From contig CAJQUW010001771.1 in NCBI GenBank assembly GCA_907163375.1, forward strand, positions 1-64,000: 64,000 nucleotides of DNA, in the 5' to 3' direction. Source of the DNA: Prostheceraeus crozeri. Lineage: Eukaryota; Platyhelminthes; Polycladida; Euryleptidae. A program made the translations under genes and the position numbers. Below, piece by piece: positions 23,276 through 31,692 of the stretch. Each line of letters starts with the position of its first letter. Position 1 is the first letter of the stretch. The notes beneath the pieces were generated by a model. It searched no databases. It was given only the letters and a program-made list of their open reading frames with translations, and was not told the origin of the DNA.

Positions 23276-23839
23276 TTAATTCTTCATTCGGAAATGGAGT
23301 GTGATACTTGTCACAGCATCTTTATGAAAAGGAATCAACGCACCAGCATCGTCATAAATTGCAATATCAATTTGTGGGATGTAGTTTGATTTCAGCTTTG
23401 TATAATGCACTTTCTTGAAAGTATGCTCAGATAAAATACTGCAGCTTTTTGGCTGGTATGGTATCATTGCTAGCAATGGAGCTTCAACATCTCCCACACG
23501 TACATCTTCACCAATATTGGAATATATCTGAAAATAGTTAATACGACGCGATAGTGACATGTCTGCGCTAGCTTTGGTTACAGTACCACTTTTAAAGATA
23601 TTTTGATCAAAACCCAAAATGTCCATTAGAGTTTTATCCATAATTAGTTCAATACCTTTTCCACTTATAGTGAGAGACAAAACACCTTCTTTTTCAGAAA
23701 ATGAAATTTGTTGGTCATTAATCACTTCATTTAAATAATCTACAACCAATTTAACTGAAGTAATAATGCGAGGCATCAACACTCTTGTTTCATGTAAGAT
23801 ACCACCTAAAGGCTCTACACACTTTCTGTATAAAGACAC
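23276..23839 (-). CDS. Conserved Polinton structural-type protein, LGF/VGD module
   Basis: 187 codons, open. Key segments are MDILGFDQN, FQIYSNIGEDVRVGD and a C-terminal beta module ending ITLHFRMKN. The pattern (LLGF, then a YCDI-like strand, then VGD, then a fold ending in HFR) is a hallmark of a virion-type protein shared by Polintons and adintoviruses, and the inner element has a counterpart at 36455-37243. It lies 9 bases upstream of the LPSNAS gene, so the two probably act together. The function is inferred as structural. Confidence 0.6.
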   Translation of the reverse strand: MSLYRKCVEPLGGILHETRVLMPRIITSVKLVVDYLNEVINDQQISFSEKEGVLSLTISGKGIELIMDKTLMDILGFDQNIFKSGTVTKASADMSLSRRINYFQIYSNIGEDVRVGDVEAPLLAMIPYQPKSCSILSEHTFKKVHYTKLKSNYIPQIDIAIYDDAGALIPFHKDAVTSITLHFRMKN

Positions 23840-23842
23840 GGT

Positions 23843-24130
23843 TCATTCTGTATCAAATTGATTTGACCGTTCACATGGTAAATGTTGCATATCAAATTTT
23901 CCATGAACAGCTGCAGAACGATGTCGTAAGAACTGATGAAAATCTTTTGAACAAACTAATACTAGATCATCATCATTTAATTTACTTATTGCAATATGAT
24001 TAGATGATTTGATATAAGTCAATGTTGCCACTTGTTTACCATCAACTCGAAGGAGATAATTAAATTTCTTCAATAATGTTTCAGGAGTCATGTTTGTCTT
24101 TCTTGGCTTAATCACAATCTTCTTCACCAA
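23843..24130 (-). CDS. Basic protein of 95 residues, unknown (outer Polinton)
   Basis: Starts KKIVIKPRKTNMTPETLL, then a mixed segment with DLVLVCSKDFHQFLRHR. It ends three bases before the next gene on the same strand, as expected in a compact block. No family is recognised. It may be an N-terminal partner or a piece of the downstream structural gene. Confidence 0.4.
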   Translation of the reverse strand: MVKKIVIKPRKTNMTPETLLKKFNYLLRVDGKQVATLTYIKSSNHIAISKLNDDDLVLVCSKDFHQFLRHRSAAVHGKFDMQHLPCERSNQFDTE

Positions 24131-24363
24131 CGTCTTCTCATTTTTTTGGAATAAGATCTACATAATAAGCTTCCTCTCAATATATTAACTGTTTATGACC
24201 ACTTGGGTGGTAATTAACGTTATAATTATCATAGCTTGTTAAAGCGCTAGCGAGGTAACCTAGATCATTTCTATTGATTATATGATAATGTAATATATGA
24301 TAATATGCAAAATATGATAAAACGACATTTTGATATTGCTGATCTGCGGCTTTGCATAACATC

Positions 24364-24720
24364 ATGAAGACTTGGACTTTGGACTCTCTACAATATATCA
24401 GAGTTGATCGTGATGGAAACGTGCATTTCAAAAATTCTCATGGTCATACATCAAGAGGTATTACATTAACATGGCGACAATTTGTCAACCTCAATGATAT
24501 CATGAGGGATTTGGAATATTTTGAAACATTAAGATTCATCTCCTTGGGTGATCAAGTTTGGCTTCAACATTACAGAAATGAAATTCAAATCTGCCATTCT
24601 CATTCCGCAAACTGTTTCTCATTTCGCAAATACAATTGGGAGAAGTATAGAAGATACATACATCGCTCCATCATGACATTTATTCGTCGTGAGTTCATCG
24701 CCCTACTATGCAAATCTTAA
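24364..24720 (+). CDS. PC4-like DNA-binding protein, copy 1 (outer Polinton)
   Basis: 118 codons from the ATG at 24364. The order is strand (WTLDSLQYIRVD), strand (GNVHFKNSHG), then GITLTWRQFVNLNDIMRDL. This matches the PC4/p15 coactivator core, where KGISL-x4-QW-x3-K is the signature linking the sheet to the helix. A second similar half follows (SLGDQVWLQHYRNEIQICH, then SFRKYNWEKYRRYIHRSI), so the protein may hold two PC4-like units. PC4 binds single-stranded DNA and stimulates TBP-dependent transcription, and the next genes are a paralogue and a TBP-like gene. The assignment is from pattern and context only. Confidence 0.45.
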   Translation: MKTWTLDSLQYIRVDRDGNVHFKNSHGHTSRGITLTWRQFVNLNDIMRDLEYFETLRFISLGDQVWLQHYRNEIQICHSHSANCFSFRKYNWEKYRRYIHRSIMTFIRREFIALLCKS

Positions 24721-24742
24721 TCAGACATGACTACCACGCACC

Positions 24743-25393
24743 ATGAGTTGGAAATTAGATTCCCTACAACGTATTGAAACGGATCATGATCGAAACGTCT
24801 ATTTCAAAGATTCAACTGGAAATGTGAGAAGAGAGTTTGCTTTATCTTATCGTCATTTTCAATCTGTACATCATATCATGAAGGATTTGAAATACTTCTA
24901 TATGAAAAGACATTCACGTATTGGAAATCGCATCTGGTTGCGCGTCAACAAACGGCGAATTCAACTCTATCATTCCCAACTCCATACTAACTTCACATTT
25001 CATCAAGGTAGTTGGGAAAAGTATAAAAGGAAGATACATCGCTCAATTTACTCATTCTTTCATCATGAAGCGCCATCGCTACACCATCGTCAACATTCTC
25101 CGTCGCTTCAGACTCTACACCAAAATCGATCTCACAACATTACACCAACACCTTCCAAACAGCAAGTATTACCCGGGCCGTCCTCAAATGTTAGTGGTGA
25201 AGATGAACAATTCACGGAATCTTCAACTCTTCCCAAATGGGACTGTACAGATTCTCGGCGCCCTTTCTCATTCATCGGTGCAGTCAATGCGCTTAGAGCT
25301 ACAGAGACTACTACGTCGGATATGGAAGAGGGAGAGGTGTGTGATGTCGAATCTGACTGTGGACAATATGGTGATCTCTACTCAATTGAGTGA
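24743..25393 (+). CDS. PC4-like DNA-binding protein, copy 2, with long overlapping tail
   Basis: The first 108 residues are a clear paralogue of the upstream gene (WKLDSLQRIETDHDRNVYF, then FALSYRHFQSVHHIMKDL, then RIGNRIWLRVNKRRIQLYH, then FHQGSWEKYKRKIHRSIYSF). Past that point the frame stays open for another 108 codons with a low-complexity Ser/His/Thr composition and an acidic end. This tail lies wholly over the first 110 codons of the TBP-like gene in another frame. Either the tail is a translated overprinted region or it is simply an open shadow. The gene starts 22 bases after the stop of copy 1, a tandem duplication. Confidence 0.45.
   Translation: MSWKLDSLQRIETDHDRNVYFKDSTGNVRREFALSYRHFQSVHHIMKDLKYFYMKRHSRIGNRIWLRVNKRRIQLYHSQLHTNFTFHQGSWEKYKRKIHRSIYSFFHHEAPSLHHRQHSPSLQTLHQNRSHNITPTPSKQQVLPGPSSNVSGEDEQFTESSTLPKWDCTDSRRPFSFIGAVNALRATETTTSDMEEGEVCDVESDCGQYGDLYSIE
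25019..25028 (+). promoter_or_regulatory. TATA-like box ahead of the TBP-like gene
   Basis: AGTATAAAAG begins 46 bases before the ATG at 25065, inside the end of the PC4-like coding part. The spacing fits a short leader. It may be chance, since the same bases encode a Lys/Tyr/Arg segment. Confidence 0.35.
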
Positions 25394-25610
25394 CAGTCTA
25401 TCATTTTTGAAGATTCGTACCAGCAGTTACAATTTGTGTTATGAACCCGAACTTTTTCCTGCAGCTCTCATTAGTTGTTGGTTACCTGTGCATGTGGCAA
25501 TCTTTCATAATAGTAAAGTGATCATTACTGGACTAAAATCTCATGTACAAGCAAATGTGATCCTAGACTATCTCATCGAGTATACACGTACCCAGCGGAT
25601 TGTAAAATAA
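25065..25610 (+). CDS. TATA-binding-protein-like protein (TBP core fold), outer Polinton
   Basis: 181 codons from the ATG at 25065, the size of the TBP core (about 180 residues, two lobes). Lobe 1 shows TKIDLTTLHQHLPNSKYYPG where TBP has the CKLDLKTIA-x6-AEYNPKRF segment, then LQLFPNGTVQILGA where TBP has ALIFSSGKMVCTGA. Lobe 2 shows VDNMVISTQL for IQNMVGSCDV, then CYEPELFPAALI for SYEPELFPGLIY, then VAIFHNSKVIITGLK for LLIFVSGKVVLTGAK. Three of the four positions that hold DNA-kinking phenylalanines in TBP are Phe here. TBP bends TATA DNA to start transcription, so an element-encoded copy next to PC4-like genes suggests its own promoter recognition. Polyadenylation is AATAAA at the stop. Family known; role inferred. 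Confidence 0.75.
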   Translation: MKRHRYTIVNILRRFRLYTKIDLTTLHQHLPNSKYYPGRPQMLVVKMNNSRNLQLFPNGTVQILGALSHSSVQSMRLELQRLLRRIWKRERCVMSNLTVDNMVISTQLSDSLSFLKIRTSSYNLCYEPELFPAALISCWLPVHVAIFHNSKVIITGLKSHVQANVILDYLIEYTRTQRIVK

Positions 25611-25640
25611 AAAACAATTTTTCCAACATGATGTTTTTAT
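25609..25640. terminator. Convergent polyadenylation signals
   Basis: AAAATAAAAAAC overlaps the stop of the TBP-like gene, and TTTATTT near 25633 serves the minus-strand protease gene. The two transcription blocks converge here. Confidence 0.55.
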
Positions 25641-26098
25641 TTCAAATCATGATAGAACTTACAAATCATTTTTTCATTAGAGGAAGGATTACATGAAAAG
25701 TTTTGAATAACAGATACAAATCGAGATACATGTAAACGTTTTAAGATGAAGTTCAGTACAAAAGCACCACACGTTGATGAAAGTGGATGTTGTAGTATGC
25801 GTTCATTTCGCTGATATTGACGCGTATATTTTCTCAACCACTGCTGTGTTGGTATATTTGGAGGTTGAGCAAGAGAGTCAAATAGTTCACCACGTCGGTC
25901 TTCTCCAATAAAGATCGCTTTCCAATGCTCACCGCCTAAATTCTGCGAATGAGTGTTTAGCACAATAAAGATGGGATAGTGATTTACTGCAGGTGGTAAG
26001 GTATCGAGCGAATAGACATTATCGAAAGCTTTCAACGTCGCTTCGTCTGCATTACGCTGTACTTTAGTTTTAATATCGTCAGCAGTCAACCAACTCAT
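25637..26098 (-). CDS. PRO: Adenain-like cysteine protease (maturation protease), outer Polinton
   Basis: 153 codons, open. The catalytic His is in GGEHWKAIFI, the acidic partner follows in GELFDSLAQ, and the Cys lies in LSSTCGAFVLNFIL, the order of the adenovirus C5 protease (His, Asp/Glu, Gln/Cys). The enzyme cuts capsid precursors during virion maturation. It starts one base into the end of the capsid gene (overlapping stop and start), consistent with a compact late operon-like block. Length is close to that of other Polinton proteases. Looks whole. Confidence 0.85.
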   Translation of the reverse strand: MSWLTADDIKTKVQRNADEATLKAFDNVYSLDTLPPAVNHYPIFIVLNTHSQNLGGEHWKAIFIGEDRRGELFDSLAQPPNIPTQQWLRKYTRQYQRNERILQHPLSSTCGAFVLNFILKRLHVSRFVSVIQNFSCNPSSNEKMICKFYHDLK

Positions 26099-27374
26099 TA
26101 ACGATTATACTGAAGAATCACGTCACGATACTTTGTAATTTCAATATTTGAATCGAAGACTGCATAAATTAATACATTGATCGTCTCAGGTAGTGTTCTT
26201 TTGAACGTCAAATCCAAACGAATATTATGAGGTACGTTCGCTTGACGATAGGGTGCACTAATATCGCTGTCAGCAGTCAAATCAAATGCATAAATAGTAT
26301 ATCCACTCTTAAACTCTTTCATAGTAAGTCCGTTGGTGTCATCCGTATTGTAAAAGCCAAAGACATCCATAAAATCAACATAACTGCGCATAAATTGATC
26401 CGCAGCAAAATCTGGTTTGTAGGGTGGACCAGGATGACTCACACCATTTACACGTAAAGCAATTTCACTTAACTGATTGTGTTTAAAATTGAAAGGATTC
26501 TTCTTTATATTACCATTAAATGCATCATTTTCAACCATTGCCACCATGAGGAGCTTCGGTGCTTCCGATGGAAAGAGGTCACTTTCATGAAACTCTTTTG
26601 ATCTTTCGGAATTGTAAAGGTGAGAAGCTTTGTATGCTGAACGGGGTAAATGGCATTTTGGTGGTTAAGACCTTCAGCATGCCCTCTAATGACACTTGGA
26701 TTCGGTACTACTCGACGAATGTAAAGTGCAATATCTTCCACATGAATTCTAAAATTGTCAACTTTAGCAAATGCATTCAGCGCAAATTCAGGCTTATTCA
26801 ATGTCAACTTGAGTCGCATGCTGGTATTACAGAGTAAAAACTTTGACTGTCTAAAGAAGTCTAAATTCAGCGGACCATATAGCTGACATATTTTACTATC
26901 TTTAATCATAGCAGATCGATTTACAAAGCCACTGTTTGTTTCAACATCAAATTTTCCTGCTTCATCTCTATACCATCCCATGGCTTCCATATGACTTTTT
27001 TGTGCTGCTGGATGAAACTGTGATACATGATTGAAATATGATTTATAGGGATAATCGCTTTGACCACCTTCCACCTGCTGCTCTCCAATCGTTAGAGAAA
27101 CATCGCGAAGTAATGTAGTCAATGGTAAATTGTTCAGTCCAACTTTATGTGTATCGTCAATAGCAGTTCCATCTGCTTGCTGAATTCTAAACCTCAAATC
27201 AAGCATCGCATAACTCAAATCTATGTAGTCATCACTACCACCAGGAATAACAAATTCAATGGGGCCAGCATTCTCAGCTGTTCGAGGATGATAATCTACA
27301 ATACTTGAACTAAGAATATCTGTCTGTATGGCTTGTTGATCAAACAAACAAAACCCGGAAGTTTTACACTCCAT
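26098..27374 (-). pseudogene. MCP: Major capsid protein (double jelly-roll), outer Polinton, broken
   Basis: It opens with FCLFDQQAIQTDILSSSI and PIEFVIPGGSDDYIDLSYA, then LTIGEQQVEGGQSDYPYKSY, patterns that mark the N-terminal jelly roll of Polinton hexon-like capsid proteins. The C-terminal part with NPFNFKHNQLSEIALRVNG, FMRSYVDFMDVFG and TIYAFDLTADSD belongs to the second barrel. The product builds the icosahedral shell. It has about one break. It lies between the small basic capsid gene and the protease, the usual order. Confidence 0.85.
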
Positions 27375-27376
27375 GA

Positions 27377-27832
27377 TTAGAAGTTATAGCAGCGTCGTCG
27401 TTTAGCGCCTGATGAATGATTAGAGCCTCTGCGACGTTTGCGTGAATGCCTTTTGACTGAAGATCGCACCTTACCAGCTCCGCGATGTTTCCTCTTTCCT
27501 TTATTCATTCGCTTAGGTGATTTCTTTCCTTGAGTAACACCAGCAAAGGTCTGCTTCAATGTTTTTAAACCGCGTTCCTTCCCACGATTCAACAAACTGC
27601 TCTTAAAACTTCTACCTCTGGAAAGATCACTAGCAACATCACCAGCAAAGCCAACGGCATTACTTAAAACATTTCGTTTTAAAGATCTACCGACATTGGA
27701 TATGAGAGGTGCTACAACAGATTTCAGTGCACCAAGTATGCTACCTCCACGTTGGCGGCGAGCGCCGATGAAAATTTGTCCTCCACCACTTACATAGGAG
27801 GGTCGTGAATAAAATGAGGCAGTTGGATTCAT
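27377..27832 (-). CDS. Small basic glycine-rich core or minor capsid protein, outer Polinton
   Basis: 151 codons. The N-terminus is Gly/Tyr-rich with GGGQIFIGARRQRGGS, then a hydrophobic/amphipathic stretch (ILGALKSVVAPLISNVG). The C-terminal 60 residues are a dense Lys/Arg region (RKHRGAGKVRSSVKRHSRKR). The layout resembles adenovirus pX/pVI-like core precursors, which have Gly-Gly maturation sites and a basic DNA-binding tail. It starts two bases upstream of the capsid gene. The core-protein role is inferred. Confidence 0.6.
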   Translation of the reverse strand: MNPTASFYSRPSYVSGGGQIFIGARRQRGGSILGALKSVVAPLISNVGRSLKRNVLSNAVGFAGDVASDLSRGRSFKSSLLNRGKERGLKTLKQTFAGVTQGKKSPKRMNKGKRKHRGAGKVRSSVKRHSRKRRRGSNHSSGAKRRRCYNF

Positions 27833-27873
27833 AGCTCAAACCCTAAACATTGTTAGTTACAACTTTGCATGAA

Positions 27874-29139
27874 TCACTGTCGATCACTTAGATGAAAGAT
27901 GTCGGCACGACGCATCCAAGAGTTCATACTTGAAGGATAACCAGTCCATTTAACAAGACACCATTCTTCACCTTGCCGTTTTTTACATCGAATGATTTTC
28001 TCTACCAAATATGTTTCACTTTCAGTGACTACCTCAATCTCATCGCGGTAAAAGCTACCCTCAATTTCTTCATTATCGTAATCTTTCAACTTGTAGGTGG
28101 TGGGAGAGTCTTTTTGATCAATCCTTGATACTGTAAATACCTCCTCTGTCCAATTCGGAAGGTACCCTTTAGCAAAAACACTTTTCACTTTTGAGATACG
28201 AACTTTATCACCAATTTTCACATCACTTTTCACATGAGTGCGTTTACGTTGGAATGATTCGCGCACTTTATCTACATTGTCAGCATTTACATCTACTGGT
28301 CTGAGTCCAATAGAACGATGGATAGAATGATTGTAGGCATGGAGTGTATCTTGTAGAACCTTTGTCCAATTTTGTGTCAAGTTGGTAGTAAAATGTCGCA
28401 ACAAGCGATTTTTTAATGTGCGATTAAAACGTTCAACGAGTGCAGCTTTATAAGCACTCTTTACACTAAACAACTCAATGTCATGCCTCTCAAATAATCT
28501 TCTCACATGCTGATTTTCAAACTCTTTTCTTTGATCACTCTGAATTCTTTTTGGAATGCGACCTTCTCGAAAAATTGTTTGGAATACTTTTGCTACTCCT
28601 TTCCCTTCTTTAGTTTTTAAAGGTTGAGCCCACGCATAACGCGAGGAAATATCGATGACGGTTAAAATAAAATTATTGCCCGAGTTATGTTTTGAAATGG
28701 AGGCGACGTCGCACAAATCTGCTTGCCACTGTTCATCGATGTCATGAACAATATAATGGCGGGTGCGGTACTTCTTTTTCGCTTGTTTGTGGAGTGTATA
28801 GGTAGCCTGACCCTTTAACCATCGTTTCACTTGTGATTGTGGAAGACCACTCGCTTTTGATAATTTCTTGATAGATGCAAATCCTGCCGGATGTTTTACA
28901 TCATAATAGATTGACTTCAAACGTTCAGCCGATGACGACTGACTCTTTTCCTCCTTCTCATCTTTTTGTTTTCTTGCCTTTCTACATTTGCAACAACTGC
29001 AGCATTTAGCTTTAGCGGTTTTGCGATCGTGTTCACATTGCTTAGGGGTTTCATTGTGAGAGCTGGCGCAGCAAGTGCAAGTGACAACGACATTCACCTC
29101 TGGCGGCTCATTACATGGCAAGCAACACATCTGCTTCAT
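27874..29139 (-). CDS. INT: Retroviral-type integrase with C-terminal chromodomain, outer Polinton
   Basis: 421 codons, open. A Cys-rich N-terminus (CTCCASS, CEHDRKTAKAKCCSCCKC) is unusual in Polinton integrases. The catalytic core follows with the three acidic positions in WQADLCDV, IQSDQRKEF and ALVERFNRTLKN (D, D, E). Next comes an SH3-like segment (VKIGDKVRISK) and finally a chromodomain (YLVEKIIRCKKRQGEEWCLVKWTGYPSSMNSW). The enzyme joins element ends to target DNA with a 6-bp stagger. Chromodomains bind methylated histones and may steer insertion to heterochromatin. Looks whole. Confidence 0.9.
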   Translation of the reverse strand: MKQMCCLPCNEPPEVNVVVTCTCCASSHNETPKQCEHDRKTAKAKCCSCCKCRKARKQKDEKEEKSQSSSAERLKSIYYDVKHPAGFASIKKLSKASGLPQSQVKRWLKGQATYTLHKQAKKKYRTRHYIVHDIDEQWQADLCDVASISKHNSGNNFILTVIDISSRYAWAQPLKTKEGKGVAKVFQTIFREGRIPKRIQSDQRKEFENQHVRRLFERHDIELFSVKSAYKAALVERFNRTLKNRLLRHFTTNLTQNWTKVLQDTLHAYNHSIHRSIGLRPVDVNADNVDKVRESFQRKRTHVKSDVKIGDKVRISKVKSVFAKGYLPNWTEEVFTVSRIDQKDSPTTYKLKDYDNEEIEGSFYRDEIEVVTESETYLVEKIIRCKKRQGEEWCLVKWTGYPSSMNSWMRRADIFHLSDRQ

Positions 29140-29140
29140 A

Positions 29141-29834
29141 TTAATAGTCTGAGAACATGTATTTCCTGGGAGGAGCTGTTTTCCGTTTTCCTTTTACTAG
29201 TTTTAGTGGTGATGTAGATCTACGTCGAGTTCTTCCTCTTGTTTGCTTAGTGAGTGTGGGAGGAGATGTAGCAGGTGACGTCTTAAATCAATTTGTTGGC
29301 ATTTTCATCGTCTGAAGCATTGGAGCAGTAGCCACTGTTGAATCAAGTTCTTTCAATGTCTCATTATTCAAAGCAAATTTTGGCACATTATGCTTTTTCA
29401 ATAGTTTAAAGAAAGTATGACCAACCAGGTGGAACATAGCCCTGACGGCGCTTTCTACGTGTCGCATACTGAATCAAGTCTTCATAACGTGAAGTATCAA
29501 TCACTTTATTTTCATCTGTAATGATTTCTCCTCTATCATTTACATTGAGATGGGGTTCAATACTGTTGAAAAGAGATATGGCATGTGCGCGAGATGCTAA
29601 AGGTGTAGCAGTCGATACAGAGTCACGCATCTTATTCTTCAAGTTTTTCAATTGCTCAACAGCTTCCGATTGTAGTAATACAGCACGATGTGGATCTTTG
29701 ATGTGAACATTTTGCTGATAATCTATTTCTTTCCTATACATTTGATTTGCAAGAGGTTGCTTTACTTGCTGCATGGCAGTCAATTGTACATATTCATCCT
29801 GAGGAATAACAATCATGCGAGAATAAGAACTCAT
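29141..29834 (-). pseudogene. Conserved Polinton protein of unknown role, broken
   Basis: It starts with a conserved SRMIVIPQDEYVQL segment, has a helical middle and a C-terminal half with VPPGW, KLLKKHNVPKFALN and an Arg/Lys-rich tail. The order PGW to KHNVP is familiar from a Polinton protein located next to the packaging ATPase. The inner element has a distant counterpart at 35544-36366. The start codon overlaps the ATPase stop by four bases. Broken, with about one or two breaks. Function unknown. Confidence 0.5.
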
Positions 29835-30496
29835 AGTTTGTAGATAATCATGGGAGTTTTCAAAATGTCACTTCGAAATCTAAATTCTTCCGGACACTCT
29901 TGCGTAAAGTCAATGAATAAGTAACCGTATGGTTTTTCAGTAGCTGCTTGAAAAATTTCAATTAAGGCTTTTGATCCTCTGGGTGCAACTTGTCGCGCTA
30001 AAATTTCAAATTGACTTTTATCTCGCGGATTCTTGAAAATAGCATAATAGTGTGTATTCAGGTTTCGTGTACGAGCTTCTTTTCCATCAGGAAACAAATT
30101 TTGTGTGATATAGATGATAAAGCACCTTTTATGATGTGCTGCGCGAGTGAACATATCTGTAACATCTTTTGAATTCTTACTTTCTTTTAATAAATCATCC
30201 AATACAACAACATCATTAGACTGAAGTTTATCCACTGCAATAATTCCTTCATGTCGAATAAAGTTGCGACTTTGCAATTCCTGAAACAGCGACGGTTGAT
30301 AAATACCATAACACCAAATCACTCGATTGATAGGTTCCTTAAACAACTCCCTTCTTTTATCCAATAAATTCAGCGTGAAAACAGTTTTACCTGCATGAGA
30401 TGGACCTGATACAGTCAGAACTTTATCACATTGAAGTCTGAAATCCATTTTAATACTTTGAGATTCAACATTTGCATAATTAACGCTTAGAGCCAA
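29831..30496 (-). CDS. ATP: Genome-packaging ATPase (FtsK/HerA type), outer Polinton
   Basis: 221 codons. Walker A is GPSHAGKTVF (residues about 32-41), Walker B is VVVLDDLL, and a polar sensor lies in CFIIYITQNLF. This is the A32/FtsK-HerA pattern of Polintons and nucleocytoplasmic viruses, which pumps DNA into the shell. It overlaps its upstream neighbour by 17 bases and its downstream neighbour by four, so the three probably share one transcript. Looks whole. Confidence 0.9.
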   Translation of the reverse strand: MALSVNYANVESQSIKMDFRLQCDKVLTVSGPSHAGKTVFTLNLLDKRRELFKEPINRVIWCYGIYQPSLFQELQSRNFIRHEGIIAVDKLQSNDVVVLDDLLKESKNSKDVTDMFTRAAHHKRCFIIYITQNLFPDGKEARTRNLNTHYYAIFKNPRDKSQFEILARQVAPRGSKALIEIFQAATEKPYGYLFIDFTQECPEEFRFRSDILKTPMIIYKL

Positions 30497-30821
30497 AGAT
30501 ATTACCCAATAGGTTACCCACGACAGGAGCTAACATTGGAAGTATTGCTGAAAGGAAACCGCCCTTTTGTGTTAGAGTTTTCCTCTTTCTTTGAAGGGCG
30601 ACTTTAGGATTGGAGATGAAACGGAATTTTGTAGCATATCGCTTAAGTAACTTTCGTTGTTTTGGTGCTAATTTCTTCGTCCTCAACTTCCTCACATGAG
30701 AAATAATTTCACGAATGAATTTATCGTTAGCATGTCGTATAGCATTGTATCGCTGATTTGCTTTCATTCGTCGGAGAGCTTGAATGGCTGAAGAAAACTT
30801 TTGACTTTTACGTTTCGCCAT
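30480..30821 (-). CDS. Basic protein with C-terminal membrane-active helix, outer Polinton
   Basis: 113 codons. Residues 1-85 are very Lys/Arg-rich and helical. The end is LTQKGGFLSAILPMLAPVVG and a further ten hydrophobic or glycine residues. A Gly-Gly preceded by a leucine pattern is a plausible adenain cleavage site, releasing a melittin-like amphipathic peptide. Adintoviruses and Polintons carry such membrane-lytic minor proteins, thought to help cell entry as adenovirus pVI does. This role is inferred. Confidence 0.6.
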   Translation of the reverse strand: MAKRKSQKFSSAIQALRRMKANQRYNAIRHANDKFIREIISHVRKLRTKKLAPKQRKLLKRYATKFRFISNPKVALQRKRKTLTQKGGFLSAILPMLAPVVGNLLGNIFGSKR

Positions 30822-30872
30822 TTTCCGTGTTAGTCTTTGCTAAAACCTATGTTTACCACATTTGCATAGGTA

Positions 30873-31202
30873 CTAACTATTGCGGCATAAGTGGCACTCG
30901 AAATGAGCAATATCACAGTGGTTACATTTGCAAAGTTGAATGCAATTACGTATGAAACAGCGTTTACAAAAAGCATGCTTACATCTCTTGAAGATGCGCT
31001 TTTCATTTCCATCCTTTCGCTTACATACATCACAACACATAGTTTCACCGTTACTGATGTCTATAGCAAGTCTTCTTGAAGATATGAATTTGCTAGCCTT
31101 TTCTAAATAATAGACGCATGTACAGAAGGAATATACTTCGAGAGTGAGCAGACATAGCTCGAAAACCAGTTGTGCTACAATCAAGTAACACTGCATTTTC
31201 AA
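30873..31202 (-). CDS. RING-like Cys/His-rich protein with hydrophobic N-terminus
   Basis: 109 codons. The first 30 residues are hydrophobic (YLIVAQLVFELCLLTLEVYS), which could be a signal or membrane segment. The second half is CCDVCKRKDGNEKRIFKRCK followed by H-x2-C-x2-C and then four more Cys and two His, the spacing of a RING or B-box type zinc fold. RING proteins are usually ubiquitin ligases. Large DNA viruses use them to degrade host factors. The substrate is unknown. A second RING-like gene lies at 32276-32524. Confidence 0.5.
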   Translation of the reverse strand: MKMQCYLIVAQLVFELCLLTLEVYSFCTCVYYLEKASKFISSRRLAIDISNGETMCCDVCKRKDGNEKRIFKRCKHAFCKRCFIRNCIQLCKCNHCDIAHFECHLCRNS

Positions 31203-31302
31203 TTTTTTTTTATGGAAAGTTGAATGTGAATATCTGAAATCGCTTCAATCACTGGACTGCTACCATGATGGTTAAATGCGTTAAGACGTTCAGCAATTTT
31301 TA

Positions 31303-31608
31303 TCATATGTCTTTTAAAAAATTCGTGGGGTGATATACCACTTCCATTGAATAAGAAGCAAAATGGAAAGAGCGACTTTCCACCTCTTCCTTTCCAAAAT
31401 GACTAAACTTAATTTTCGCAACTAATCGCGCCATGACAATGCTATCAGAGAATGTATTCATTAACTCTAGAAATAGAGTGCTAGCATCATCGACCACTGC
31501 TTCGATGTCGGTCTCATCTTTATGAAAATTTATCACATAATCTTGAACAGCTCCTTTTAAACTTTGCCTATGAAAATGTAATGTTCCGCAGTCGTTTGAG
31601 AAAGACAT
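31303..31608 (-). CDS. Protein of 101 residues, unknown (outer Polinton)
   Basis: Open from ATG to stop. The middle (VVDDASTLFLELMNTFSDS) followed by beta-like strands (IVMARLVAKIKFSHF, SFHFASYSMEVVYHP) vaguely resembles the extension that precedes the polymerase domain in Polinton POLB, where a helix is followed by strands ending near a Cys-rich segment. That similarity is weak and is offered only as a lead. Confidence 0.4.
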   Translation of the reverse strand: MSFSNDCGTLHFHRQSLKGAVQDYVINFHKDETDIEAVVDDASTLFLELMNTFSDSIVMARLVAKIKFSHFGKEEVESRSFHFASYSMEVVYHPTNFLKDI

Positions 31609-31692
31609 GATCGCCCTTTATCTAAACCAACCATTGCATGAAAACAACTCTTCTCATAGTAACATTTATTGAATAACGGTACCAAGCATGCA

